From Sipunculus nudus (Eukaryota; Annelida; Sipuncula; Golfingiida; Sipunculidae), in the NCBI GenBank assembly GCA_026874595.1, contig CM049318.1:4153741-4217740 (forward strand): a DNA stretch of 64,000 nt, written 5' to 3'. A program made the position numbers and the translations under genes. Positions 48,260 to 59,959 of the stretch are shown piece after piece; the first letter of the stretch is position 1; each line of letters begins with the position of its first letter. The notes below the pieces were generated by a model that worked only from the letters and a program-made list of their open reading frames with translations, had not been told where the DNA came from and made no database searches.

Positions 48260-50002
48260 GTCAGAGAAAATATGAATTATACTAAATAGCTAAAATAAGA
48301 AACTAAAATAAGCATTCATTTTGAGTAGTCATTTTTTCTATCTGAATAGGAAAGTTTTAAGTTTAGTTATAAAAGTAGAGGGATAAGAACAGTTTCTAAG
48401 ATCTTTAGGAAGATTGTTCCATAATTGTGGCGCAATAATAATTAATGTTACCAGTGGATTTGAAGGCTCCTGGAATAAGGAGGCATCAGCCGGGAGTAAG
48501 GCACGAGCAGGCTGGTATTGATGAAGGAGGTCACTGAGGTATCCAGTTCTTCTGAAGCCATGATACTAACCTTCCATGTGACATGGGAAACCCAACCCTT
48601 CCATCATCTTAATATACAATGAGAAATTAATACGCCTTTCACACAAGAACTGATATCTGGAAATGATGTATTCATCTGCATTCATAATATTTTTACATTC
48701 TCGTTAAACCATTTATTTAATTTAATTAGAATTATTTCATGATCAGCGTTTAATTTTATTTGTGAAATTTTAATTAGATAAATGCCTCAAGCAATTTTAC
48801 AATTATTCATTATGGATTAATACGGAACTTACCGGAACGGAGTAGCTATGGTAAATATCCAATTAATCATAATAATCCCTTGGCATGATATATTACTAAT
48901 TACATATTTAGGGAATTTAGCCTATTTTCCATCTTCCCTTATTATTTTCGGTTCGCTCCAATCAAACCAACTCAATATGACACGGTCAAAGGCTACCCTA
49001 TTCCCAGGTAGTAAAAAGTCAATAAACATTGAATTAACGGACTAACAGAACATTTGGTTGTTTACGGAGAAGACAGGACAGAGTTTTTTAGTCTCCAAAC
49101 TACAGTGATTAAAAGGGGTACCTTACCATGGCCGCGTCTTTACAGTTTAAGGTGCCCTAGTTGGTTATCTACATCTCGTGATTCTGGATGAAGCCTTCAT
49201 CAGTTTGGTGCTTCTCTTTATTTATGTAAAAGGAATATAAATATTTATAAATAATATGTGTATTATCCCACGCTATACTTTCATGTACAGATGAACACAA
49301 ACGTTTCCTAACAAAACCAAACCGGCACACTGACAACTATCTCCAATTGCCGTGTTTTTTTTCCGTTGTCATGATACTGTGTGTTGGTTGACTCAGTCCA
49401 CTTGTGTCTGTTTACCATAACAAGACTACGTGATCAGAGGTCCGATCTTGCGCATTGAATGATAATCCCCATGCAAGGAGAAGTGACATATAAGAAGAAA
49501 AACAGAAGAAAAATTGTTTGGAAGTGATTTGTGTGAATGCGCCTTGCAGAAAAAAAGGCGGCTTTATGTTTTGTGTCATGATCACGCCCGATGCAAGCTT
49601 GTTTCCACTAGTATACAGAAGTAAGCAAACGCATTTAAGTTGAAACATTGGGATATTTTAAGGAGAAAATAGTGTATTCATGTCACACTGACAACGATGT
49701 GAACGTCCAGGTTCTTTTAAGAATCAAATAAACCAGCTGCACTAATACAAACGTACACTCTCTCTCTGTGTATACACGTTTCACAGTCCACGTACCGCTC
49801 ACAGGCTATTCTTTCTCAGCGTTGAATCACAGTCTGTCACAGCTGATATCTCCTGGAATCATCCAAACCTGGTACCAGAAAAAGCTTTCACACAATAATA
49901 TCCTGTACCTCTACGGTAATGCGTATATGTAAATTCAAATAAAAAACAGTGTCAATGCGTCCTTGGAGCTTGACCAGCTTGAGTATCATCAGGCACAAGT
50001 AT
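48260..50002. other. No gene seen (48.3-50.0 kb)
   Basis: No gene. The stretch around 48340-48540 (AGATCTTTAGGAAGATTGTT and TGGCGCAATAATAATTAATG) has the look of a dispersed repeat, but no second copy occurs in this window. Confidence 0.4.
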
Positions 50003-50182
50003 TAAATAATAAAACCTCGAAATTACGACCACTAACTGGACTCAATAAAGTGGTCCCATTTTTCAGGTGGTCGTCCAAGCGAGGTCTGATATTAAGAGCA
50101 CAAAGAATTGGGACCATGAAAAGTGGTCATTATTTTCAGGTGGTCGCTAAATCGAGGGGGTGGTTAGGCGAGGTTTAACTGT
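50003..50182. mobile_element. Tigger/pogo-type MITE
   Basis: Right end on the opposite strand reads CAGTTAAACCTCGCCTAACC, a classic Tigger-type terminus, followed outward by TA. The left end reads AAAACCTCGAAATTACGACC. Internal GGTGGTCG words recur. At about 180 bp it cannot encode a transposase. Confidence 0.65.
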
Positions 50183-50681
50183 ATATAAGAGGAAACATAA
50201 GCATCATTAAGAACCTGAAGGTTTAAATTTACTCATATACTTTACCACGACATTTGATAAAATAATCATCACTTATTAATTAATGTTTCCGGTGAAATAT
50301 TTTTACAGGTGCTCTTTTCATTGTGTAACTCTCGTTGTGACACCATCGCCGGCCCGTTTGTTACATTCTCAGTTTAATCCGTATGGGTTAAACTCTCGTT
50401 GTCATGCTAGCCTTGGGCTTTCTCGCCTGGCCGAGGTCACGTGTGGACCCTGGCGTGTAAAGACACACACAGCGATGTTTTTCCAGATGATTCCTGTAAC
50501 GCGTGTTTACTGTGTTGTGTTAGATTCTTCGAAGTTCGAGAAATAGAAGCTTCTCGGCTTGAGGTGAAAAGATATATAAAGGGGCTGTGTTTTAAAGCCG
50601 AGAGAGAGAGCAGCAGAGAAGATTCAAGCGGACGCAGAAGCGTGTGTGTCAGTTTCAGGGACCTTATCCGATTAGTGCGGC

Positions 50682-50860
50682 TAGTGGCTTCAATTTTTCT
50701 TCCAGAGTGGGGGGGATGTCTCGCGGACAAACCCACCCACATACATACACACACACATATATATATAATATATATACACATATATATACTCTACATATAT
50801 ATATATATATATATATATACCTTTTTGGCACCAGTATGGCACATTTCATATATATATATG

Positions 50861-50907
<47 letters not shown>

Positions 50908-51036
50908 GTAATCACATTTCAAATATATTTCAATATAATATTTCACAGTAAACTCATAAATGGAGCCTGTCCATATTCTAGTGGGGGGGGGGGGAGTTGG
51001 GGGATATATACCCCCATCCCCCTTATACTGACGCCC
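50682..51036 (+). mobile_element. hAT-like MITE X1, left member of composite
   Basis: Starts TAGTGGCTTCAATTTTTCTT, continues CCAGAGTGGGGGGG, and ends CCCCCTTATACTGACGCCCATG. The two ends are inverted (AGTGGC-TCAAT against GGGCGTCAGTAT). Same orientation and same ends as X2 at 51694-52017. The interior is mostly TA microsatellite. The left flank AGTGCGGC is the outer TSD. Confidence 0.7.
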
Positions 51037-51693
51037 ATGAGCGGCCAGAAGGAATTCAAACCTACCCCCCCCCCCGAACATTTATAATAGATTTATATTT
51101 GAACTGCAATAACATTTGCTATATTTAAAATTAAAATAAATCTCTTACATAGGTCTCAGTGAAAGATTGTTATTACATAAAAGACCAGTTCATATAACCA
51201 TCATGTCCATAACTAACGGTAAATCAAAGGACATAAAAGAAATAATGGGAGTACTCAATAAGTTCAGAATAGTGTAACCGTTTACATTTAACGAGACTGT
51301 TGTAAGAAATCATGGATAAGGATATTTTAGGTTGTTTCAGGCCTTTTAATATCACGGTAATTTCGGGAATTCAAGTTAAGAAATTCCTTATACATTCCAA
51401 GAAAAGAACAACAGAATTCGTCATTACATTTTCCGCACAATGAGTCAGAGAGGCACCCCTCCCCCATCAGGAGCATATTGGTCTTCATGCAGGGTTTCTC
51501 ACTGGCTAATGTCACATAGGGAGTTCTGTAAATGTAGACGACCCTGAAATGCATGCATGTCTATGCACGACTTTTCAGATTCTCGATGGCGGTCTGGCAT
51601 TGAAGGACCGCTAGCTGATAAAGACGAACAACATGTCTTACGTAACTTGCCTTTAGAGGCCGTTCACCTATCATTAAATTGGTTACATTACCC
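51037..51693. other. Passenger segment of composite insertion
   Basis: 657 bp between the two MITE copies. It is not LTR sequence and has no recognisable coding or RNA motif; the frames present are short. Confidence 0.5.
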
Positions 51694-51812
51694 CAGTGGC
51701 GTCAATTTTTCTTCCAGGGTGTGGGGGGGGGGGGGATGACTTTGTATATAAATACACACACACATACACCCACATATATATACCTTTTTCAGCGTCTCCG
51801 AGTGACATATTC

Positions 51813-51870
<58 letters not shown>

Positions 51871-52017
51871 TTATTATATCAAGATTATTATATATATATT
51901 ATATATTATAAAATATATTATTCTCTGAAAAATGGGGGGGGGATTATATTGACCATCCCCCCTTGCCAAAAAGAGGGGGGTATATATACCCCCATCCCCC
52001 CTATATTGACGCCCCTG
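51694..52017 (+). mobile_element. hAT-like MITE X2, right member of composite
   Basis: Starts CAGTGGCGTCAATTTTTCTT and ends CCCCCTATATTGACGCCCCTG. CAGTGGCGTCAAT and the complementary CAGGGGCGTCAAT form a 13-bp TIR with one mismatch. The right flank AGTGCGGC (52018-52025) equals the flank left of X1 (50674-50681). The interior is mainly (TA)n and G/C tracts. Confidence 0.75.
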
Positions 52018-52473
52018 AGTGCGGCAATTATAGATTTTTTTTCAGACTTTCTCCTGAATTTAGTGACGAGTCTTGTTTTGACTTCAGTTCACTTTCTGGA
52101 TTGTTATAAAAGCTTTACACTGGAATGTCATTCTCCGAGAGTATACATTTAAAGAACTTATCGATGTGACGGTGGTGGTATCCAGGTACTGTGCACATTG
52201 TTTATTTTACTGTGTGATTGCATTGATTTGTTTCTTATACCGCTGTTATACTGTTTAATTGTATTGATTTAGTGTATTGTAATGTTAGGGTTGTTTTAAG
52301 AATAAATTATGGTTATTTGTTAACAACAAAAAAAAACTCTGACTTCTTTATTCATTCCCCTAGACATTTCACGCTGCCTAGTGTTACAGAATCTGATTTT
52401 TTTTTATCTCCATTACAAGTTTTTTGTTCATCACGCATACGTGATCTGTTTATATTAGGTTCCGTAACAATAT

Positions 52474-53992
52474 ACAATTTCTACTTCTCTTTTTACTATA
52501 TCCTATCATAACCATGACTTCATATGTTACAGTGGCATTTATATAATCTAGCGCCAAAATCTGGAAATCAATACATCTGTATTCACAGATTAGTGTATTA
52601 ATTGTTGTAGCGATAGTATAATTTCTGGCGCCTGAATTTGAAAATCTTAAATAAGGTAGCATCAAGTTTGTAATACACAAATTATATACAGTTAATCTCC
52701 AAATATGTCCGACTCTAAAACCATAAGGCTCCAAAATCTATATAAATAATCTATATAATAAATACGGAGTTGTTTATTTTTTCTAGACTACGGTTTACCT
52801 GCTTCCGTTCTGATTTGACTCTCCGTATTCGGCAGACGTATCGGTGGTGTGCCCTTCCTTGGAAAATTTTTTTTTATTTTGCGGGATCATGCCCTATTAA
52901 GCTGAATAATTAATCATTTAATATTTCACCATTAGTTGCCCCTATTTCTTTTGTGCTGCAAGGTCCTCCACACCTGTGACGCTTTTTCAGGAGGCGCCTT
53001 GGGAATTTCCATTGACTTGTTAAGACCGTGGCCAGCGCGCATGTCCTGCCCAAAAGGCATTTCCGTGCAATAGGCCTACGCGGTCACGCGGGTCCACTAT
53101 AATCCCCATTGACGACTCCATATCCATTGTAACGCCTCTAAAGGAATTTTCTCTCAAAGGAAGTAAAGATTTTTAATCTAAAAACCACATGACTCCGCTT
53201 TCAATGGGAGCGCCTTTCAGCTGGGTAAACACTGGGCACTGAGTCCAGTGATGTGACCACTGTTTGACAAATTTTTCATGGGTTACAGGTATGTTGATTT
53301 TTATACTTTCAAAAATATCTTTCCATGATAACCATAGTTTCAAAAGTTCGGCCAAGTTATGTGTTTTATGAAGTTTGTTTTTAAAGAAGCCCCACAACTA
53401 AATTATCATTCGGGTTGGGGTTCGGTTGGGAAGGTTCAAATATATTTGTTACGATCCGTTTTCTGTAGGGACGGCAAAATATGAAAAAAAATCACCAGTC
53501 TATTCTTAAATTGATATCAAACTAGAATCTGTAGTCAGGGAGCACAGACCTCCACCAGAACCTCCTTTAATATCAGTCATGTGTTCACGTGTATGCGTTT
53601 TATGTGTGAACACTGTCATGCTTCAGTTACACATTCGAGTTCATCTTGCGAGAAGCAGAACAAATAAATACTAATGGGTTGCTTCCACACGGGGGACAAA
53701 GGAATGTTCCTTTGTCATAATGCTTTATAAGAAAATATATATTGTGGTGATTCTAATTACCTCCAAAATGAAACAGACTATTGTTATCTTTACACTAACC
53801 TTCTACAAATGTTCACAAAACATTTTTCGCCTGTCACGCTTTCTGACCCCCATTTCCATTTTATCGCCTGTTAAAGAATTTTACTCTGTCAAAAGGAAGT
53901 AAAGATTTTAAATTCAAGCGCGGAACACATGTCCACATTAATCTTTTAATAGGGAGCTCTTTTCCGTAAACTGGACACAAAACGCTGAGACC
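52474..53992. other. No gene seen (52.5-54.0 kb)
   Basis: Short frames only, nothing recognised. Confidence 0.5.
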
Positions 53993-53996
53993 CTTT

Positions 53997-54185
53997 TGTT
54001 ACGGGGTGACATAAAAGCGGACCGAAATTTTGGTACGAAGAAAATTGTTGAGGGGAAAACATTGGACCGAACATGGATTCGAACCAATAACGGTGGCGCA
54101 CAAGTCCGGCGTACCAACTGCTTCGCTAGCAAAGCAAGCTTCACTAGCAAGACAGTTCCGTCCGCTTTTATGTCACCCCGTAACA
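53997..54185 (-). mobile_element. Complete 189-bp TIR element with tRNA-like core
   Basis: Both ends are TGTTACGGGGTGACATAAAA followed by GCGGAC, a perfect 26-bp inverted repeat. The exact duplication CTTT flanks it (53993-53996 and 54186-54189). Read on the minus strand the core has an A-box-like TAGCGAAGCAGTTGG and a consensus B box GGTTCGAATCC (complement of 54075-54085), about 40 bp apart, as in a tRNA-derived pol III promoter. Related but less complete copies are at 27180 and 42340. It combines DNA-transposon-like or LTR-like ends with a SINE-like core. Confidence 0.8.
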
Positions 54186-54189
54186 CTTT

Positions 54190-56147
54190 ACACGATCTCC
54201 GTTTTATAGGTTTACAGGTATGTTGATTTTTATACATTCAGAAGTATCTCTCCATGATAACCATGTTTTTAATAGATCGGCCGATTTATGGGTTGTTTGA
54301 AAAAAGTAAAACGAAGTCGGGGTGGGGGGGGGGGGGGGGGGTTGCACACTTTTCTATCAACCTGCTTCCTTTTTATCTGGGAGAGTTGTCAGTTTTCCAT
54401 CAGACCTGCTTATTCCATGATAATTTACAGTACAGTACTTAAACCAAAAATTTAACAATGTTACAATATATTTTTCCGGGCTTATCTTTTTCACATTGAC
54501 AGCGATACGTTTCGCGTACAAGAGACTTCAACGACATATACATGTGTATACAAAAAACGCATGTGTCTGTTTACATGCCTTAGACTATACCCTCAACTGA
54601 CTAAACTGAATAAACATCGTGTTTCACAATGTCGCCTGAGCTTCAACTAATACAAAGCCTCTATCATATGATTTCACGGTAGAGTGCAATTTTATACAAT
54701 CGTTATATCTACGATATATCCCAAGTAATGAAGTTGTTGGATCTATGTTGTTTATCGATATGAAACTTCTCACCTAAAAAAAATCGTACACCCTGTATAT
54801 GCCTCACTTCTCTTTCCAAAATTGTTATCATTTTTTTTTTATTTCTGGAATAGAATAATTTTTTCTTTCTATGATGATATTTTGGTGGAGGGTGTTCCTG
54901 CAGGATTCTAGCAGAAGTAATCTTTATATCATATATGTGAAACACATGACAAACGTTCCTGCAAAAACCTTAGGAGTGAAATATGCGTCGTTTAGTTCCT
55001 ATCAGCTCATTACAAAAATATCAGATAGAGCAGTGGATTTTTTCACGGGTGCAGCTATTAATCAATAATGTACAAATATCATAGAAAAGAGTGTGCATCG
55101 GAAAATGTTGTTTAACAAGTGAGCAGCATAAGTTATTGGCACTGAAATATTAAATAGAGTTTATTTTCCATACAGTGCACACGACATATTTAAGACTGTT
55201 TGATTTGTCGTTGTTGTTTAGGTAACCAATGCTTTACCGTTCTCTAGGTACACTTACAAAATAACAAAATCGGTCCGCCTGGATGACATTCTTGTGTATG
55301 TAATGGTTATTCTCCATCCAGTCAACGTATAGGGCTATGGCGTAGAGTATATATATATAAGTGATATATTGAAAATTGTTTTAATGGCAATTTTCCTATG
55401 AAAGGTACAACAAATATAGATGATAACCTAAGTATTGGACCGCTATGGACAAAACTTCATAGCCCCCTATAGGCATTGTGTAAATATAACCCAAACAAAT
55501 AAAAGTTATTAGTTATTCCGTTGGGCCGGGTGGATACCAGTGATAGCTACAGAATGTGATACCCGAATGAAAGAACGAGAAAGATACATCAGAGATCATG
55601 ATTAGTTATTTTATTACGTCTAGACAACATAGATTGTGAGAGAAAGATGGGAGCAACCATCACTATTATACACTATCACAGATTCCTTCAATGTGTCTTC
55701 CTTGGCAGTGGAGATATTTATTTGAGTGTTATCTGTAAGGACTTGATGCAGTAATCGGAGACGATTAGAATGTAGTACAGACCGTAAAGAAAGAATTAGG
55801 CGATTAAAATGTTCTCAGCCAGGCATTTTTTCAGATAATTGTTCTTTGTCTTGTTTTTACAAAAAAAGCCCTGCCGTAACTGACCCATTGTGACAGATAA
55901 CTGTTGTTTTTTTTTTGTATTGTCGGTTTCCTCCACGAGGTGTTTAGTTTGGCATCTTCGTTTTTTTAATAAGGATAGCTATAGTTAGACCCAATCAATA
56001 GTTGTGTTTGAATGATTTTTCCTAAACTGATAAGATTTTTTTAGAATATCAGTGTTGTAAAATATCAAGGTATATTATAAGAGTCAGCGCATTTCAACAT
56101 AGCAGAGAGATATAAATGAGATATGATAGTTAATTGAGTACTTTTTC

Positions 56148-56150
<3 letters not shown>
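54190..56150. other. No gene seen (54.2-56.2 kb)
   Basis: Contains a poly-G tract near 54324-54341 and only short frames. Confidence 0.5.

Positions 56151-56244
<94 letters not shown>
56151..56244. repeat. (TA)n microsatellite
   Basis: Long, slightly interrupted TA run; a second CT/TA compound run is at about 56361-56411. Confidence 0.97.
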
Positions 56245-56246
<2 letters not shown>

Positions 56247-56300
56247 AACAAGCGTACACAGAAAAGTCGGTTGATTGCCAATGGGAACTGACATTTCTTT
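56245..56300 (-). mobile_element. tRNA-SINE 3' fragment, antisense
   Basis: ACACAGAAAAGTCGGTTGAT is the complement of the GAACCGACTTTTCTGTGT tail of the SINE at 21575-21690, with GGAACAAGC where that tail continues. Only the 3' part is present. Confidence 0.55.
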
Positions 56301-56360
56301 ATATTCATGTGCCATTTCTTTAAACAATGAACCAGCATGGCTATTCATAGTACGTCTCAT

Positions 56361-56414
<54 letters not shown>

Positions 56415-56415
<1 letters not shown>

Positions 56416-57430
56416 TAATGATGTGCCAATTAATCTTATACATCGATGATTGGTCACTTTTTCATAATTTCATTAACTGGTGCACTTTCGCATAATCGTT
56501 CACAAACGATTATTTATGCAATGCAAAGATACTATATTTTCCAGAAAAAAAGTGTTAATCCGTTCAGAGATAGAAAGACGGGACACAAAGTACTAAACAG
56601 CGTTAAAACTGAACAAGTGTTAACCATCCTTCTTTTAGTTTGAGTGTTAGCATGATCTTACAGTCAGACTAAATATTCTCGGTCAGTACTTTTGGAATCA
56701 TTCTATACAACAAATTTCATGGTTTAGATGTTTCTGTGATTTCATTTAGATGTTACATAAAATAATTCAATAATCGACCATCGGTCATATATTTCTTCGA
56801 ATCATTGAACAACATTTAACAACTAATTCATGCCAACAATAAATATATTTAAATATAGGTAAATATATACAGACGAAGCTAGTTATTTGCAAGTCGTTTA
56901 ACCATAAATACCGTTTATGTGCAAGCAATTCTGAAAACCGAAACAATTTTCTATATGTTATGAATAAAATCGCAAACTTCCGATTAACGCAAGATAAAAT
57001 ATGGGTAGAAAGGTAGAAAACTAAAAAAAACTGCAAATACTGACATGAGTCGGTGATTTGTGGTTGCGTAATCCTGCAGACTTATCAAAGACTTTGATCA
57101 AATGGTAGCCACTATGATAACTGCAGGTGCGATAAAGGGATTGTGCGAAATTACATGTGTACGAGGGGCTTAATTACTCTGTGCTCAGTTGGCATTTTCA
57201 TACGGTAAACAACACTTCTCTTTGAAGCGGGTTAACAAGGGCAGATCACAGTGGCGTCCCACATTTCATATACCTGGATCACGAGATCAAGTTTTAATTA
57301 GCTCGAGTTTATTAAGTCTGTATTACGACGAACAAAGTTTATGTGCAAGCTGTCCCTTAGTTTGTTCCTTTGACCATACTCTTCAGAAAATATTTAAAGG
57401 CGCTTATATAAACTTGCATTGTTAACTCCA
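56415..57430. other. No gene seen (56.4-57.4 kb)
   Basis: Short chance frames only, nothing recognised. Confidence 0.5.
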
Positions 57431-57439
57431 CATGTTCAG

Positions 57440-57745
57440 TAAGTTGTTTGAGCAGAAAGTACTGACGGGTGCTGCTACTGAGTGTCATGACATGCCAGAT
57501 GAGCAAGAGATATGTGACATCAGTCGTCAGTACCATTTCAGCTGATGATGAAGAAGATAATTAACCGGCACCGCCCCCATCTCCCTACATCAACACAGAC
57601 CATTCAGGCGCTAGCAACACTCCGCCGCAACTTAGTGCAGTCATACAAAGTCTTAGTGCCAGATGGATTTCTTTTACGAACTTGAGACCCGCGTCGAGAC
57701 ACAGCTAAACTAACCAAAGACAGGGGCAGATCACAGAGTTCTTAA
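57440..57745 (+). pseudogene. Possible second Tigger-type transposase tail
   Basis: Read across frames it gives DEQEICDISRQYHF, then TIQALATLRRNLVQSYKVLV, then FFYELETRVETQL. The order of an acidic linker, a helix containing LRR-L, and a final F--LE--VE segment resembles the C-terminus of Tigger/pogo transposases. The match is by pattern only; no TIR is visible nearby and stops interrupt it. Confidence 0.4.
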
Positions 57746-58111
57746 GTGTATATATGATGTAAATTACCTCGGACATTTTGTATATTTTGTATACTAATCC
57801 ATTTTAAAAATAAGGAGTACATTACCTTCATTAATATGTGACCTTTGTTAACCTTCCATGGTTTGGCTTTAATTTGTTGTCTTGATTAATAAATTACTTT
57901 AAATAAAATTTACAAAACACTTCTGTTTCATTCTTTATCTCCATGCAATAGTGCTACAATAATAAAGCAAATTAACACTACATATTCGGCGGCGGTCCAG
58001 TCAAACGGCTTGTCATTACACATGGTAAAAGATGAACATCGCCTTAACGCATGTTCGGTTTATCGCAATTAATTTGCTTGACAAAAGTTCTTATGTAAAT
58101 AAGCGGCTTCG

Positions 58112-58218
<107 letters not shown>

Positions 58219-58219
58219 C

Positions 58220-59955
58220 TGTTACGGAACTTAATAATAACAGATCACGTAATCGTGACGAGCATAAATATTGTTACGGAGATATAAAATAAATCAGATT
58301 CCGCAACACTAGGCAGCATGTAATGACTAGGAAAATGAATAAAGAAGTCAGTGTTTTTTTTTAATAACAATAATTATAATTTATTCTAAGAACAATCCTA
58401 ACATTACAATACACTAAATCAATACAATTTCACAGTATAACAGTAAATCAATACAATTACACAGTATAACAACAATAAAAATGTACATGCTCCGAGTGTC
58501 CGGATCCTAGGCTTAGATTTCTGGATACCACCACTGTCACAGCTCAACAAGAGTCCTAAAACACAACTAATCCAGATGAACAGTTCATGTAAATCTTCTC
58601 AGACAATAGTCCGATTCAATCTCTAAAACATTCTGTTGTAATCCAAAAGGGAAGTTCTGGTAATACAATCCCAAAAGCAAACTGAGGACAATAATGTTAT
58701 ATATTATATAACTAGCTCAAATACCCGGTATACCGGGCTTATTACCGGGGTTGGGGAGATTTATTAACTGAGATGTGAAATGTTGGCTCATTTTTTTTGT
58801 TCTAAAAGTTAACAGAAAATATAGGTTTTCAGTGGGAAACTGTCTCCATGAGATATGTATAAACATTGTGGCACGACTGCAGAATAACTCACGCACCTCT
58901 CTGAGGCACAACACTTCTGTGAACAGAAAACGTTTCTATGTACAGCTGCTTGTATCTTAATTTTGCCACTGATTTTTGAATTACATGAATCCTTAACATC
59001 ATACCGTCCGTCCGTATAAACTCATAATCTGGTGGAGAGAGTGCGTTAGTGATCCTGCAGTCGCTCCAATATTATTAACATTTATTTTGTGGTTCTGTCC
59101 TCGTGGCAAGAAATTTATACCCCGGTATGTTTACCTTGATGACCTGGCCAGTGATGGTGTTGACATTGCGAACCGGAATGAGACGCGGGGGCATTCAGGT
59201 TTTCGATGATATTTGACTGGATTCAATCGGTGGACGTAAAAAGATTAGGTTGATGTGAGGAACACATGAAAGATTTATTAAATGTACGTTGCAAGGAAAC
59301 TGTTCCCGAAGAAAGAAAGAGAAATATGAATACCTCGTAAGTAGCAGAAACAGACCCAACGGGACTCCATGCAGAGGGTCCGTATTCATTTTCAACCCCC
59401 GCAATGTTATTTTGTTCATCGTATCAGACAAATTTTGAGGCCTGAAACCCCAGACACCACTCCACCCTACGCCTGTTCCTGAAATTGGGACCTTGAATTA
59501 GGTTTTGTCGTTAATCCTCCTTGGTTGAACTCTCCATTTCATAAAGCGAGAAACATGTGTTTTTCTCTTTTACTGACCACGCACGTGGGTCAAATCCCTC
59601 ATTGAAAGCAAGCGTTATTCATATGAACAATAGTCCTTAGTGTTAGGGGTTAAGTGACCACGATGCACGCATTCCGGTGATTGCCGAAGGCAGTTCGGCT
59701 GTGCTCGATAAAAAAATCACTGAAAATTATATGTATTTTAAACATTATTTATTTTCAAATCGCCTATGTCACTGCGGGGATAATAACCTTTAAAATGGTG
59801 TTTGGAACAATATTGTACACAGTGCGGTTTTAGAGAACATTGCGAACAAACGTGAACTGAATTCCTTTTAAAGGTATTAGATGTCTATAAAAAATCCGTT
59901 GAAGATCTGTAAGTTCTGCAATTATCGGAAAGGTCCCAAAAAACACTGACGAGTG
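58220..59955 (-). mobile_element. Solo LTR F (antisense), split and truncated
   Basis: Plus strand starts TGTTACGGAACTTAATAATA and follows copies A and B to GCAAACTGAGGACA near 58694. LTR sequence resumes near 59876 and includes CCGTTGAAGATCTG and TTCTGCAATTATCGGAAAGG, matching copy D, then stops at about 59955. The outer U3 end is missing, so no TSD can be read. The roughly 1.2 kb in between is foreign to the LTR. Confidence 0.7.
58695..59875. mobile_element. Unclassified insertion in LTR F
   Basis: Begins after an AT-rich stretch with ACTAGCTCAAATACCCGGTA then TACCGGGCTTATTACCGGGG, a word type I associate with retroposon ends in invertebrates, though the class is not clear. No coding domain and no TIR is evident. 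Borders are inferred from where LTR similarity stops and restarts. Confidence 0.45.
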
Positions 59956-59959
59956 ATAT

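Larger units (their letters stand above)
50301..52469 (+). mobile_element. Solo LTR E (sense), split by a composite insertion
   Basis: Starts TTTTACAGGTGCTCTTTTCA (first GT decayed) and ends TTAGGTTCCGTAACA, with an exact 4-bp TSD ATAT (50297-50300 and 52470-52473). Sense signals: TATATAAA at 50573-50580 followed by GGGGCTGTGTT, and AATAAA at 52301-52306. It is interrupted at 50682-52017 by hAT-like sequence with its own TSD. Removing that leaves about 830 bp, like copies A and B. Confidence 0.85.

Noticed and set aside
50441-51081. Long frames rich in Tyr-Ile (also near 16838, 18067, 39677, 51679, 56065, 58032)
   Set aside because: They are translations of (TA)n microsatellites.
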